Part shown: positions 25,183 to 35,715 of the stretch, in pieces
Layout of the letters: the number at the start of each line of letters is the position of its first letter
Numbering within the stretch: position 1 is the stretch's first letter
Source of the DNA: Epiperipatus broadwayi
Taxonomy: Eukaryota > Onychophora > Udeonychophora > Euonychophora > Peripatidae
Length of the DNA stretch: 64,000 nucleotides
Direction: 5' to 3'
NCBI GenBank assembly: GCA_028023455.1
Contig: JAQFVV010000032.1
Location: 4,622,392 to 4,686,391 of the forward strand
Translations under genes and position numbers: made by a program
Notes under the pieces: generated by a model
Seen by the model: the letters and a program-made list of their open reading frames with translations, nothing else
Databases searched by the model: none
What the model was told of the DNA's origin: nothing

Positions 25183-25507
25183 CAATCATAGATAAAGGCT
25201 TCAGGTACTTTTTTTCTTGTAGCATTTATCATTAAAAAAAGGCTTGTTTAGAGCTATTAGCAGGCTCTTTATGTATTACATATTGGTAATGCAAGCTATA
25301 TGTATCATATGACATGTGACTGATTTTTACTAATATTATAATTTTGCTATTAGAGTTTTGGCTATATTAAATTGCTAAGCCTACTAATATATGGGATCAA
25401 TAAAATTTGAAGACATGTAGGAGTCTGAAGATTTAGATCTTTTTCTTAATATTTAAGAATTAGATAAATGCTTGGCTTGAATTACTATTTTGAATCTAAT
25501 GTTCTAG

Positions 25508-25551
25508 CTCCTCACTGAAAAAAGCCATAGCTCAAAACCAGTCTGGAGATG
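25508..25551 (+). ncRNA. Hammerhead-like motif, family A copy 4
   Basis: Plus strand CTCCTCA, CTGAAAA (one change), AAGCCATAGCTC (helix II AGC/GCU with CAUA loop), AAAAC (one change), CAGTC, TGGAGATGG. Complements the damage in copies 1-3, so a complete ancestor can be inferred. Confidence 0.45.
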
Positions 25552-25620
25552 GGAACAATCATAGATAAAGGCTTCAGGTACTTTTGCTTGTAGCATTTAT
25601 CATAAAAAATAAATGATAAT

Positions 25621-27400
25621 TATATATGCCATATTTTTTTACCAAAGCACAGCTTGGGGCAATTAAATAACAAAATACTATTACCAATTTCATCTTTAAG
25701 TAGTAATTTTTTTTCGTTTCCTAAATCTTTTAACTAATTATTTTAACATCTTTATTTAGAGCAATATAAACTGTAATGGGTTCTTTATGTTATGTAAACA
25801 TGTGCGGGTAATAATTGAATATTGCATTTGAGAATTATTGTAATCAATGAGACTGTCATTTTATTAGCACATTTTTTTATTTTTAAAATTTATTTTACTT
25901 CTGCACATGAGGAAAAAAATTGTCCTATCGTTTTTAGCTGATGAAGTACATATATTGAACAGTGAGAGTGAGTCATCTATTTAGTGGATAGTTTTAATAT
26001 GATAGATATTTAAATATGAGGAGTACGCTGATACGATTATTATATATATCATGTGATATTTACTGTATCATAGATTGTTCTAATGTGGATAAAAATTGTC
26101 TTTAATTTGTATGACATTTATATGATGCTTATTAATAGATTAATTGTTATATAGATATAATTGTGAATAAATTGAAATTGTACAATTGAACAGGTCTCAA
26201 TTATGGTATAAAATTGAAATTAGAATAACATTTCTGGTGTGGAGATTCATTTATTTTAGGCCTTTTGCTCATCTGATTTTTTTTTTAACAAAAAAATAAA
26301 TATACAGAGAGAGGGTGGTATGCTATTTTTTTTACACTCATGAATAAATGCGATAGATTTTTAAATATAGGAATGCAATGATAAGATCTGGGATCTGATT
26401 GGTTTATAAACTTAGATATATACCTATGTACAAATGCAGATAATCTTCTAATTATAAAAGTGATCCATTGCCCAAAGTTGAATTTTAATTAAAGATTTTT
26501 TATTCCACAGTTTATTTATCTTAATAATGGTGCAAAATATAAAAATAGTTTTAACACTACAAAAGATATTTACACAACATAAAACATACTCGAAGTAAGA
26601 ACTGTGTTGATTTGGCTATATATTTTTCAAATCCCTTGCACTGTGTATATTTATATATTTAATAAGTACAGTAAGCAAATAAAGCATTAAAACTATTACT
26701 AATTATATTTTAATTATGTTTTTATATTAATGCAAACCTTAGTAATCAAATTACAAAATAACAACATAAGTCAGGAATATATACATTTCATGGATTAACA
26801 TTGTATCATCAGTTATTTGTGATCACATTATTTATGATTTGATTATTTTCTTTAATATTTTACTAAAATAAATTTTGTTGCCAATGTAAATTTTATATTG
26901 TTATTGAGATAATGAAATTGTAAATTTCATTGCCTCTTTAATCTTAATTTAATAATTCCTTAGTTAATTTATTTGAATGATTAGACTTTATATTGGTTTT
27001 ACCATAAAAGTCAGCACTGCAAAAAACATAAATGTATTAGTTATTTTTTAATATTAAAAAATTGTAAGTAATGTGGCTGGTCATGGGAAATTAATGACAT
27101 GTAGTTAATCATTAAAATAATGTTCTAGTTATTAGCTTAGGAAAAGGAAATTTATATAACATTTGAACAATCAAGTGACATATTGAGCATAATAGTTCCT
27201 TTCAAATTAAATACTTTTATTTTTCTTTATTTATTTGAATATTGATACAGAAATCATTAGTAGATGACTAGTACCACTATACTAAAATGCATATGAAATC
27301 TAAATATTACTGATTGAAAATCATAACATTATTAAATGAAATAACTATAATTCTATTGTTAATACTGTTTTAGTGAGCATAAATAATACATACTGTGCAT
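25621..27400. other. AT-rich intronic DNA, no feature seen
   Basis: No repeat family or exon recognised. Confidence 0.5.
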
Positions 27401-27404
27401 ATAT

Positions 27405-27630
27405 ATGTTGATATGAAGATTGTCACTGATTGCATATATAAAAGACATATTTTGTGGGTTCATTCATGTGAAAAATTTAAATATTTATATGTAGACATTT
27501 TGACTTGATCACACAAGTCATCTACTGGGTGATAAAAGATGACTTGGGTGATTGAGTCAAAATGTCGGTATATAAATATTTAAATTTTTAACACGTATGA
27601 ACTCGCAAAATATGTCTTTTATATATATTA
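27405..27630. repeat. Hairpin palindrome sharing a Penelope-relic 3' flank
   Basis: Arms 27436-27508 and 27551-27627 are reverse complements (AAAGACATATTTTG ... CAAAATATGTCTTT). Inside each arm a TGACTTG/CAAGTCA stem recurs. The left part from TATATGTTGATATGAAGATT to GGGTGATAAAAGAT also occurs at 53870-53990, next to a GIY-YIG relic, so this is likely the 3' end of a Penelope-type element duplicated head to head. Confidence 0.65.
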
Positions 27631-30088
27631 CTTTAAATATAGTAAAAACACCTCTAAAATATGATAAGATGCCAAATTAAATATGAAATTGTAATATAAA
27701 CTGCATTTCCAAGTTGCCTACTGAAAGCTAAAAAATAAGACAATAAATACTATTGAATTTTTGTTTGATGATATGTGGCCTTGGAATGTGCCCAGCTTAT
27801 GAGATGAGAGAAGTTTCTAAAAACATAGGCTTATATATTTGTATTTTATTTTAATTTTTCAATAGTCAGGTATACTAGAAACTTAGGAAATATAATTTAT
27901 CATATATATAACAAATTAAAAAGCACCAAATATCACAAAACATAGTCAAAAAATATTCTAACTTAAATACATTGTAAGATTTTGGAGAAACTTTTTCTAA
28001 TATCGAAGTTCTGATGCAGCCAATAAAATGAAACACTTTCATTTCAAAATTATTAAAAAAATGTTTAAATAAACACTGATACTTGTGAGTATAAAATTTA
28101 AATCAATTGACATATCTACATAGCTTCATTCAAATCAGCATATAATTTAACTTACAAAGGCATAGATGATTACCACCCATTGTATAATCTTATAAATGTG
28201 CAATTAAATTATCATATGTGTAAAGAATGTTAAGCAGCATGTATAATAAAAATTATAGATTTTTAAAAAAAATCTAATATAATTATACTGTGAAGGACAT
28301 TGTATTAAAATATCAGAACATATTTAAATTAAATGATTATTTCTTCAACTATTTATTATATTGCTTGGTTCTGTTTAATTTATCTTGCATATATGTACTA
28401 GTTTGTTGATTGTTTATAAGATTATTAAAATAAATAGTAATTAGCTCTGTAAATTGAATTATGAATGAAGTGAGGCTGCATGAAAATGTTCATTAATTCA
28501 GTTCAAATAAGATCCAATAGCTAACATGGCTGTTTATTTTTAAAATGACATAGCAGTTCTACTGTTTTAGATCACTCTTCTATGGTTATTTGTATAATAT
28601 TTCCATGGGTTTTTTAAAATGCTAAAGCTGTGAAGTAGCAAATATTGATTTATTAATTTTAAGAAAAATAATCTGAAGAGATCAGTATTTATTTGGTAAT
28701 TCAATGAAAATCAGTGTCTATATTCATGATTTCCATTCTTTGATGGTTTTTATTTTTTGCAAACTAGTTTTCATGGCATTTGTGAGATTGCTTTAAAAAA
28801 TATTAAATATTTCTGATTATTTTTATCCTGTAATTGAATAATAATTATTTTAAACCAAAATTATACATAATATATACACTTTAATTTTATTTGTATATGT
28901 TTTATTTTTAAGAATAGAAGTTAATAAATGTGACTGTAATATTAAGAAATAACCCTATGGCTGATAAGATAACCACAATTTGCAACACTGGTTATATAAT
29001 GTCATTACCAGGTCATTACCAACATTATGTTAGGATCTTTTGAGCATTCTAAAAATTATAACTCAATTTTAATATTTTAAATCAGAATTTTATAGATTTG
29101 TCAGAGATTAACATTTATTCAACCACATTTAAAAATAAATTTCAATCAAAGACTTTGTTGATTTTCTAGTATCCCTCACTTAAACTGCTTTCTGGCCAAC
29201 TATTGAATAATGAAAATATTCCTTGTGTCTCATTACAAATTCATTTTTTTCAATATTTGCCAAAGCTCACATATGATTTTTTAGAATATTTTTTAATACT
29301 GAAATCAAAAATTGCACTAAATTTACAATAGAAAATTCTACCTGATAAAGGGTTAATTTAAATTTGCATTCATATTGTAGAATTTGTTTAGATTCTATAT
29401 AATAATTAGGGAGTGAATAAAATCATTTCATTTTTGTTTGTTACATCAAAACGTTGTTGCTAAAGAGTATTGCATTAAATATCTCAGCTATTTAAGTTAG
29501 GCATTATAGTAGTTAAAATAAGATTGCCTTGACAACAGTTTAAGATTGGTGATTGTTATTGGCATTGGGATTTTCTAAGTGTTGACTGGTTTCTAGTAAT
29601 TATATATATATATTTGAAAAGATATATCTGTTAATAGATGAAACCATGGTTGTGGAAGAATTTTAGTAAAATTTTGGATTTTTTGGATAGTATTGTAGTA
29701 TTATATGAATTTCTATTTTATTTATATTTACTAGTATAGCATTAAACAGTATTTAATATAAAAATATAAACTTTTCACAATGATTAATATTATATAATAC
29801 ACTAGATTAATGACCCAACACTGTTATTAATATATGTGTAGTTATTAATGTCAAAAAATATGGCATAATTAATTCCTATACTTTGTACATATTTGCTGAA
29901 ACAATAAATTGGCAAAATATTTTGTATATGGTCTAACAGTGCTTACGGCTGTAATTCTAATTCATGTTATTACTAATTGATTTTTAATTGCATTATCAAA
30001 ATCCATTGAGCTTATGGCCCAAAAGAAGATGTTACCACAAGTTCACATATGCTTTATTTTTTTGAATAAATTCTTTGCTTTCTAGTGT
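27631..30088. other. AT-rich intronic DNA, no gene seen
   Basis: Only the dispersed word TTGCCTTGACAACAG at 29524-29538 and a short (TA)n near 29600 are notable. Confidence 0.5.
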
Positions 30089-30090
30089 GA

Positions 30091-30226
30091 AGTACTAATT
30101 GAATCGCGTTGTTAGCCGAGAGGTATCGCAGCCGCCATGCAAGCAAGTAGTTGGTTGCAGACGGTTGAGGGTTCGCTTCCCGGCCGATGCTATGACATAT
30201 GAAAAAAAAAAGTACTAATTGAATCG
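30091..30226 (+). mobile_element. Young short tRNA-derived SINE with 16-bp target duplication
   Basis: The target duplication AGTACTAATTGAATCG at 30091-30106 is repeated exactly at 30211-30226. The element (30107-30210, about 104 bases) starts GTTGTTAGCCGAGAGGTAT (A-box region), has the B-box-like GGGTTCGCTTCCCGG at about 30169, a short CGATGCTATGACATATG 3' part and an A10 tail. It has no long body, so it is among the shortest possible SINEs, close to a retroposed tRNA with a short tail. A related, further shortened copy is at 47.1 kb and half a copy at 12.4 kb. The perfect duplication shows a recent insertion. Confidence 0.85.
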
Positions 30227-30836
30227 TGAATTTAGACAAACTCAGTGTCTCTTCTCACTCGAGTGAAAACAATGTTTCAAAAATGATATCAAATATTTTA
30301 TTAGTAATAAAATAAAAATAGTATTTTTATTGCCTGAAAGATGAAAAATCGTGTGTTGTTTGAGCATTTAAGTGGAAGTTGAGCACAACCCTTTTCTGCA
30401 GTGAACATTCAAACTTAAAGTTTTATTTTTTATTTTTCTCTCTGTGAATTAATATGCCGCCTTTATTGAGTTTACCTTTTAGGACGCTAAACTGCACATC
30501 ATTTTAATTTCGTTAGTTAATAACAAAATTAGATTCCATGTTTATAATCTACCAGTTAAAAATATGACTATATGAAAAAAAAAATTTAAATAGATATATG
30601 CTCTGTGGATTAATTTGCCTTTTTTATATATAAAAAAATTTTGTTGAGTATTGTAATTATTTTTTATTATAAAATTTTTATTAATTTATCGTATTTTAAA
30701 AATTTTGATGACCTTCATTAAAAAAAAGACTACAAATTTTTTTTACAAATATTAAGAAAAAAAAGTTTAAAAGAATGATAAATGAAATAAAAGTGAATAT
30801 TCAAGTGTAAAAATAAAATTTTTCATATTTAAATAG

Positions 30837-30958
30837 ATATTTCTATTTTATTGTACGAATATAGAAGATTTGAATACGAGAGCTATATAGATGCATTTGA
30901 CCGAAAAGAATAACTGGAAAACTGGGAAAATTCATTAAGTGAACATAGTATTAAAAAA
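30837..30958 (+). pseudogene. Homeodomain-like exon candidate with in-frame stop
   Basis: The frame from 30839 reads LLYEYRRFEYESYIDAFDRK, E, then a TAA at 30911-30913, then LENWENSLSEHSIKK, ending at a weak donor (AAA|GTCTCA) in phase 0. FE...Y.DAF.RKE resembles homeodomain residues 20-33 (FER.YPD.F.RE in paired-class), and LSEHSI resembles the start of helix 3 (LPEARI). The next exon opens with IWCDRRQNW in the same phase, so together they would span most of a divergent homeodomain, two residues too long. The stop, poor donor and non-matching entry phase from exon a argue against a working exon. It may be a skipped relic exon or a chance likeness. Confidence 0.3.
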
Positions 30959-31198
30959 GTCTCAACTTATGAAATAGAAATGCTCGAACACACTATGCTA
31001 TTAATAATTGGTAATGAATTATTGTTTAAAATGTATCTTTTACTCTACTACCTATTGATTTTTTGTGTGTTTGTATATACGTAAAGAATGCAAGAGAGGG
31101 TAAATCTTGTGCTTTTCAAATATTTTTTTTCTAAAAATACTACTCAAAATAATAATAAAAACATTTATGTATTCTTTGGGTTAATCTTTTTTTTTAAG

Positions 31199-31457
31199 AT
31201 TTGGTGTGATCGGCGACAAAACTGGCATAAAGAAGATTTAAGTAAAGCAAATAGTATGAATGAGCTTCCACCTACGAGTATGCCTAATGGTACTTTTGCA
31301 TTACAACAATTCACAGATCAGTCATTTCCTCCTTCCACATCAGCTAGTGAGCCTAAAGTAGAATTATCTTATTCAGAGCAGCTAACCATGACAGCGCCCT
31401 CTATGACTTCCTCCCATTCACAAGCCCCTAGTACAACAGTTTATTCACCTCCTTTAG
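31199..31457 (+). CDS. Internal exon of putative transcription factor (exon b)
   Basis: Acceptor TTTTTTTTTAAG at 31187-31198; donor TTTAG|GTAAGT at 31457/31458. It reads 86 codons from phase 0 and leaves one base (phase 1). It starts IWCDRRQNWHKEDLSKANSM. W, C, RR and a second W are spaced like the recognition helix of a homeodomain, and many homeobox genes have an intron exactly before this helix. C-x-RRQ is reminiscent of POU homeodomains; the key Asn51 is not present. The rest (NELPPTSMPNGTF ... SSHSQAPSTTVYSPPLG) is Ser/Thr/Pro/Gln-rich, as in activation domains. A longer open frame starting further upstream at 31088 reads through the intron and is not used. The protein would act in the nucleus if this reading is right. 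Confidence 0.65.
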
Positions 31458-32149
31458 GTAAGTTTGACAGCTATGTTAATAATAACACTTACTTTGATGG
31501 TTTTTTTTTTTATATATATATTTTTTTCCCATATTAATATTTGAAAATACATTCATACATTAAATCATTCTTTTTTCAGAAAACGATTCCGATATTATAC
31601 TTTATTGGTTAACTAATGGTGAAGGTCTTTAACAATAATTAGTCTTTTGCATGAACTATAATTATTCTACCACTTACTTTTACTGGTTAATTAATTAATA
31701 ATTAACACTTTCACTCAAAGTAATTAAAAAGACTTAATATTTAGAAATAGTCTCTTAAAAATTGTTTTGTTTCTAGATCACTCCAACTGTTAAATGTTTA
31801 AAATGATGTTTTTCAATTGATACTTTGAAATTTAAATTAATTCAATTTAATTTTTTTTTAAACTGACAACACATTATTTTGTTTGGTTATATATATAATA
31901 TTTATGAAATAAATTTTTATTTCCCTTGCATTAATTTATTTAAATCAAATAAAAATATTTATTAAATTTTTATTTATTCACGTGTTTCACTTATTGTTAC
32001 AAACAATCACAATTTTAAACCTATGTAATGACTGTCTCTAAAGCATTGGAGAATACAAGTTTAGTTTCAATGCTTGAAGTCTATAATTATATATGTTGAA
32101 GCGGTCTTTAAAATGCTTTGAAACTTATAGTTTCATCCAATTTTTGAAA

Positions 32150-32345
32150 ATCCCCTAATGATGTGTCCAAGCTTAGTGAATACCAACGTGATTTAGGGGA
32201 GCAGTCTTTTTGTGAGACTCGTGTCGATTTGGGCACTTACAGTTGAGGGAAAGGAGTTTTTCGAATTGAGAGTAACAATAAGTAACTAACAATACGAAAC
32301 TCTTATTGCCACGGGGTAAACATACCGGACGAATTCATGAAGTCT
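32150..32345. promoter_or_regulatory. CpG-rich intronic segment, possible regulatory DNA
   Basis: GC and CpG rise between exons b and c (CAACGTGATTTAGGGGAGC, CTCGTGTCGATTTGGGC, GCCACGGGGTAAACATACCG). No long frame. It could be a conserved intronic enhancer or an unrecognised alternative exon. Confidence 0.3.
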
Positions 32346-32700
32346 TATAAAAAAAATTATAAAGAAAGCTGTATTCTTAGTCTCAGCTTTACAGAATTTA
32401 AATGCAAAATAATATTAAGAATGATCTGTGACTAGAGTTCAGTCTTTTGAAGATTCTATCTGCATTCCATGTTCTATGGAGAGAGCTCTTTTATTCTTTA
32501 CCATTTGTATAATTTAACACAAGGGAAACTTTTTTCTCTCTCCCTTGCCACGGGAAAATATATATATATATTTTTGATTAATAGATTTTCACAGGTGCAT
32601 TAACAAACTATCCCATTTATCAAACTAACTTTGGCAGTTTTTTATTCCCGTGTTCGGTATATTCTCTATAAGGGTCCTATCTTCCATTTTGTCCCTTTAG

Positions 32701-32811
32701 TGGCTTGTGGCGCCCTCACACCTCTGACCCCCGTTGGTATTCAAGACGTGAAACCTGTGATTGGACCATCCGGGACTGTGTTAGAGCATCAAACTGCCCA
32801 ATTTCAGCAAG
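32701..32811 (+). CDS. Internal exon of putative transcription factor (exon c)
   Basis: Acceptor TTTTGTCCCTTTAG ends at 32700; donor CAAG|GTAAAG at 32811/32812. Entry and exit are both phase 1, fitting exon b and exon d. The 37-codon product reads ACGALTPLTPVGIQDVKPVI then GPSGTVLEHQTAQFQQG. The ALTP...G..DVK words resemble the start of the Pax2/5/8 transactivation region (ALTPGLDEVKSS in vertebrates), which is likewise bounded by phase 1 introns at Gly codons. That is the best single hint to the family, but too short to be decisive. GC content is clearly higher than in the flanking introns. Confidence 0.7.
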
Positions 32812-33004
32812 GTAAAGTTTATTTTTTAACCAAAACATAAATAAATAATTAACCAATCCAGACTAATTTTTTATTTTTTGTACTAAAAATTAGATTTTAT
32901 TTTTTTTTTAAATAATGAATTGAACCCACGTTTTTTTATTGTTTTTTAATATGTAATAGTTTGACGAGATATAGATAGTAATATATATTTTGTACATATA
33001 GATA

Positions 33005-33260
33005 TATTTCGGGCACGTGTATACGTACAATGCATATTTATAAATGTATATATGTGTTCGCACATTCTTGTATCATGCAATTTGATATACTGAGTTCTTT
33101 AAAATATATATATATAATAATGAATGGCTTTTTGCACCTTCCGAATCGCCAAAATCACGTGACAGTTGCGTCACAAATCTGTTTCTTTTAATCTAGTAAG
33201 CAAGTGTAACACCTGGGATTGAAATAACGATAGGGAGCGCTGACTTTTGACCAAAACGAC
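33005..33260. promoter_or_regulatory. CpG-rich motif cluster in intron, possible enhancer
   Basis: Within a few kb of the exons lie TTTCGGGCACGTG at about 33007, ATCACGTGACAG at about 33154 (palindromic CACGTG E-box), TTGCGTCAC at about 33167 (CRE/AP-1-like), AACACCTGG (E-box) at about 33210 and GCGCTGACTTTTGACC at about 33236. Such clustering is unusual in this AT-rich intron. No expression data, so this is inference. Confidence 0.3.
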
Positions 33261-34970
33261 TAAAAAAGATTTTCTGAGAATGTTTTTAATTGGCTTTTCT
33301 CAAGACTGTTAATGCTTCTGTGAAATTGAAGAATGTAGATTTTTTTTTTTTTTTTTTTGCGAAGAAAAAAAAAGTCAAATCATATTTACCTAAAATTATT
33401 AGAAAATAACATGTCGATTATTTGTGACGAAATATTTTTTTTTTAAAAAAAAAGATAATACGGATTTTTGTTTCGTATTATTTGTTTTAAAAAAGTAATA
33501 AATAAAACGTGGGTTTTATTCAAAATTTTAGAAACAAAATTAAAAATTCTAATTATTGTTAAATACTTTATTAAATTAACATATTACAATACTTACTATA
33601 CTAACTTTACTAATACGAGTAACATATATTAGTTTTAATTTTAATCAAAAGTTTTTTCTGTTTGTTTTGGAAATCTTGTGTGGTTGTCACTGTGTATAAA
33701 AATGTTTACTTATTTGCTTGATTTACAAATAGGTTGTTATTTAATATTAAAACTTAAATTCGACAAGTATCATATTGAAATAAAGACTGAGTTTTTTTTT
33801 TTAAAAAAGGAGTGGGGGAGTATATATATATACGTGTGCCATGACATTATTTCTGTACTTTATGGAGGAAAGTTCCATAAAAAAACTAATTTTGCTTTTA
33901 ATTCTTTGATTTTTTTTTATCCTGAAACATAAACAAAAACAAATGTGTTAGAGGAACTTTGCAGGAATTTTTACTCTGTATTATTTAAAATGTAAAAGAT
34001 CATGAGTCCAAACGGTAGTGCTTGATTTTTGATACAACTTTTCCTATTACCTGCATGCCATTCGTTTTAATTCCCAAAAATCGCAAAGTGCATTTCCAGG
34101 ACTATTTAGAGAGAATGGTTAACTTATTCTTTTTTATATATATAATTCTTTTATATGTTTTAGATTGTGTGATACTAATTAAAGACAAATATTGTTGCTG
34201 GACAAATTTTAGGACTTTATATAATTACTCAAGACTTTTATAATACTGGTTGTTATTGGCAAATTTATTTCTTTGTAATAATTTTGAAAAACATTAACAA
34301 AACTATTATACTATATTAATAAAAGACCGGATTAAGCTAAAAACACTGACTATTAGAAAACAAATAGTATGGAGTTGTTATATTAAACTGTGTATAGACA
34401 AATGATAGCTGCAATTATTTATTTAATTATTACTGCAAAGTTAGGAGGAATATTTACTATAACATTACGTTTTTTAATAATGTCTGATAAAAGAAAGGAT
34501 AAATATTTTTTAAGAATCAGATTAGATATAGTTTCTTTGGATTTACTATAAAGATCTCAAGAAAACGAAGACAAAATTGTTTAATAGACAAATTCTTTAA
34601 ATGAAAAGTTGTGAGAAATATCATTGTTTACTGTTTCAACTTTCAAAATTAATTACCTAAATTTTGAGAGAATAAAATCTGATAAAAATTAATGCTTAAT
34701 TAGAAGGAAAGATTGTAGCAAAGTCCAAGGTTCCATGTTGAGCCAATGTGAGTAACAAATTTCTCTTTTGTTATTTTTAATAGTTGTTAAAAACTTAAAA
34801 ATAAATAAATAATAGAAAATTACAATAACATGACTAAAATTTTTATGTCATTGCAGAATTATTAATTTTAACTTTTTTATTTAATTTCAAATTTTCATTT
34901 TGTGATATCCTTAAAGTATTACCGCTATACCCTGATATAAAATCCTGAAATGAAATAAAAATTTAAATAA
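33261..34970. other. AT-rich intronic DNA, no feature seen
   Basis: T- and A-rich runs and (TA)n only. Open frames at 33678 and 34022 are low-complexity and not gene-like. Confidence 0.5.
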
Positions 34971-34979
34971 TTATTTATT

Positions 34980-35715
34980 CAAAATCATTCACCCACCTGA
35001 GTTTACTCATTATGTAGAAAGCTTCTGTGGGCAGTAAAAACTGCTGCCATCTCTATCAGAAAATTATAAGCATACCTTAGCAACAATGGATTGGATTTAC
35101 ACTCAATACACATATTTGGAATACACAAAACAGATAGCCTCCTAGCAATCATGAAAAAAACTCTACTTTCAATTTAATTAATTACAATATCACCAACAGA
35201 AAAATGACTCTTATATTCAGAACTTTCGGTAACAATCTTTGACCCTATTACATCCACAAGACTTAAAGCAGAATTCCATCAGGAAAAATGCTTCTATTGA
35301 AATATCTACATAACAATTTACACAATTATAGGTTAAATAAAACTCTCATCAGTACTGGGGATTAACAATAAACAACTCCTGTGAAGATTCAAGCACTAGA
35401 TACTTGAACCCAAATATTTTGATTTACTTATCAAATTGAACATATGATCGCTACCAACATTAAATTTCCTCATATATAAAAGATATTATAACAACATTGA
35501 AGCTGTATGTGGTCTATGCCACAAAGAATAATAGGATCAAAATCATTTCCTGTTTCAATGTAACAATCAAGAACCTGCCAGAAATTATATAAGTACAATA
35601 CATAGGAGCACCATCTACTCTCTTGTACAATCACTATATACAATGTAATCTCAATTATTTATCTTGTATAATTATAATTATGTGTAATTTATTTTTCCTG
35701 AATAAATTTTCTTTG
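34980..35715 (+). mobile_element. Old LINE relic with zinc-binding module
   Basis: Around 35501-35565 the + strand reads AVCGLCHKE, two stops, DQNHFLFQC, restoring the C-x2-C...H-x4-C zinc module that ends many LINE ORF2 proteins. The sequence upstream (about 34990-35500) has mixed-frame polar fragments consistent with the RNase H/RT end, and downstream it ends in an AATAAATTTT region near 35700. It is diverged from the unit at 23.3-23.9 kb and full of stops. Confidence 0.5.

Larger units (their letters stand above)
24240..25620. repeat. Four-copy foldback, repeat family A
   Basis: Two direct copies (24240-24640 and 24650-25000) are followed by two inverted copies (25015-25385 and 25390-25615). 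All share GAGCCTGCTAATAGCTCTAA, TTATCTATGATTGT, the ribozyme-like block and TAAATATTAAGAAAAAGATC, in one or the other orientation. The whole is an imperfect palindrome of about 1.4 kb centred near 25005. No protein is encoded. It lies in the large intron between exons a and b, so a transcript would carry a long hairpin. Confidence 0.85.

Noticed and set aside
27490-27590. Hairpin with GATGACTTG...CAAGTC considered as a hammerhead
   Set aside because: The stem pairs straight through the place where the unpaired core should be; better explained as a simple hairpin.
30107-30210. Functional tRNA gene
   Set aside because: A- and B-box are present but the cloverleaf does not close, and the A-tail with target duplication shows a retroposed SINE.
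30054-30239. 61-codon minus-strand open frame
   Set aside because: It runs across the SINE and its target duplications, so it is younger than any gene.
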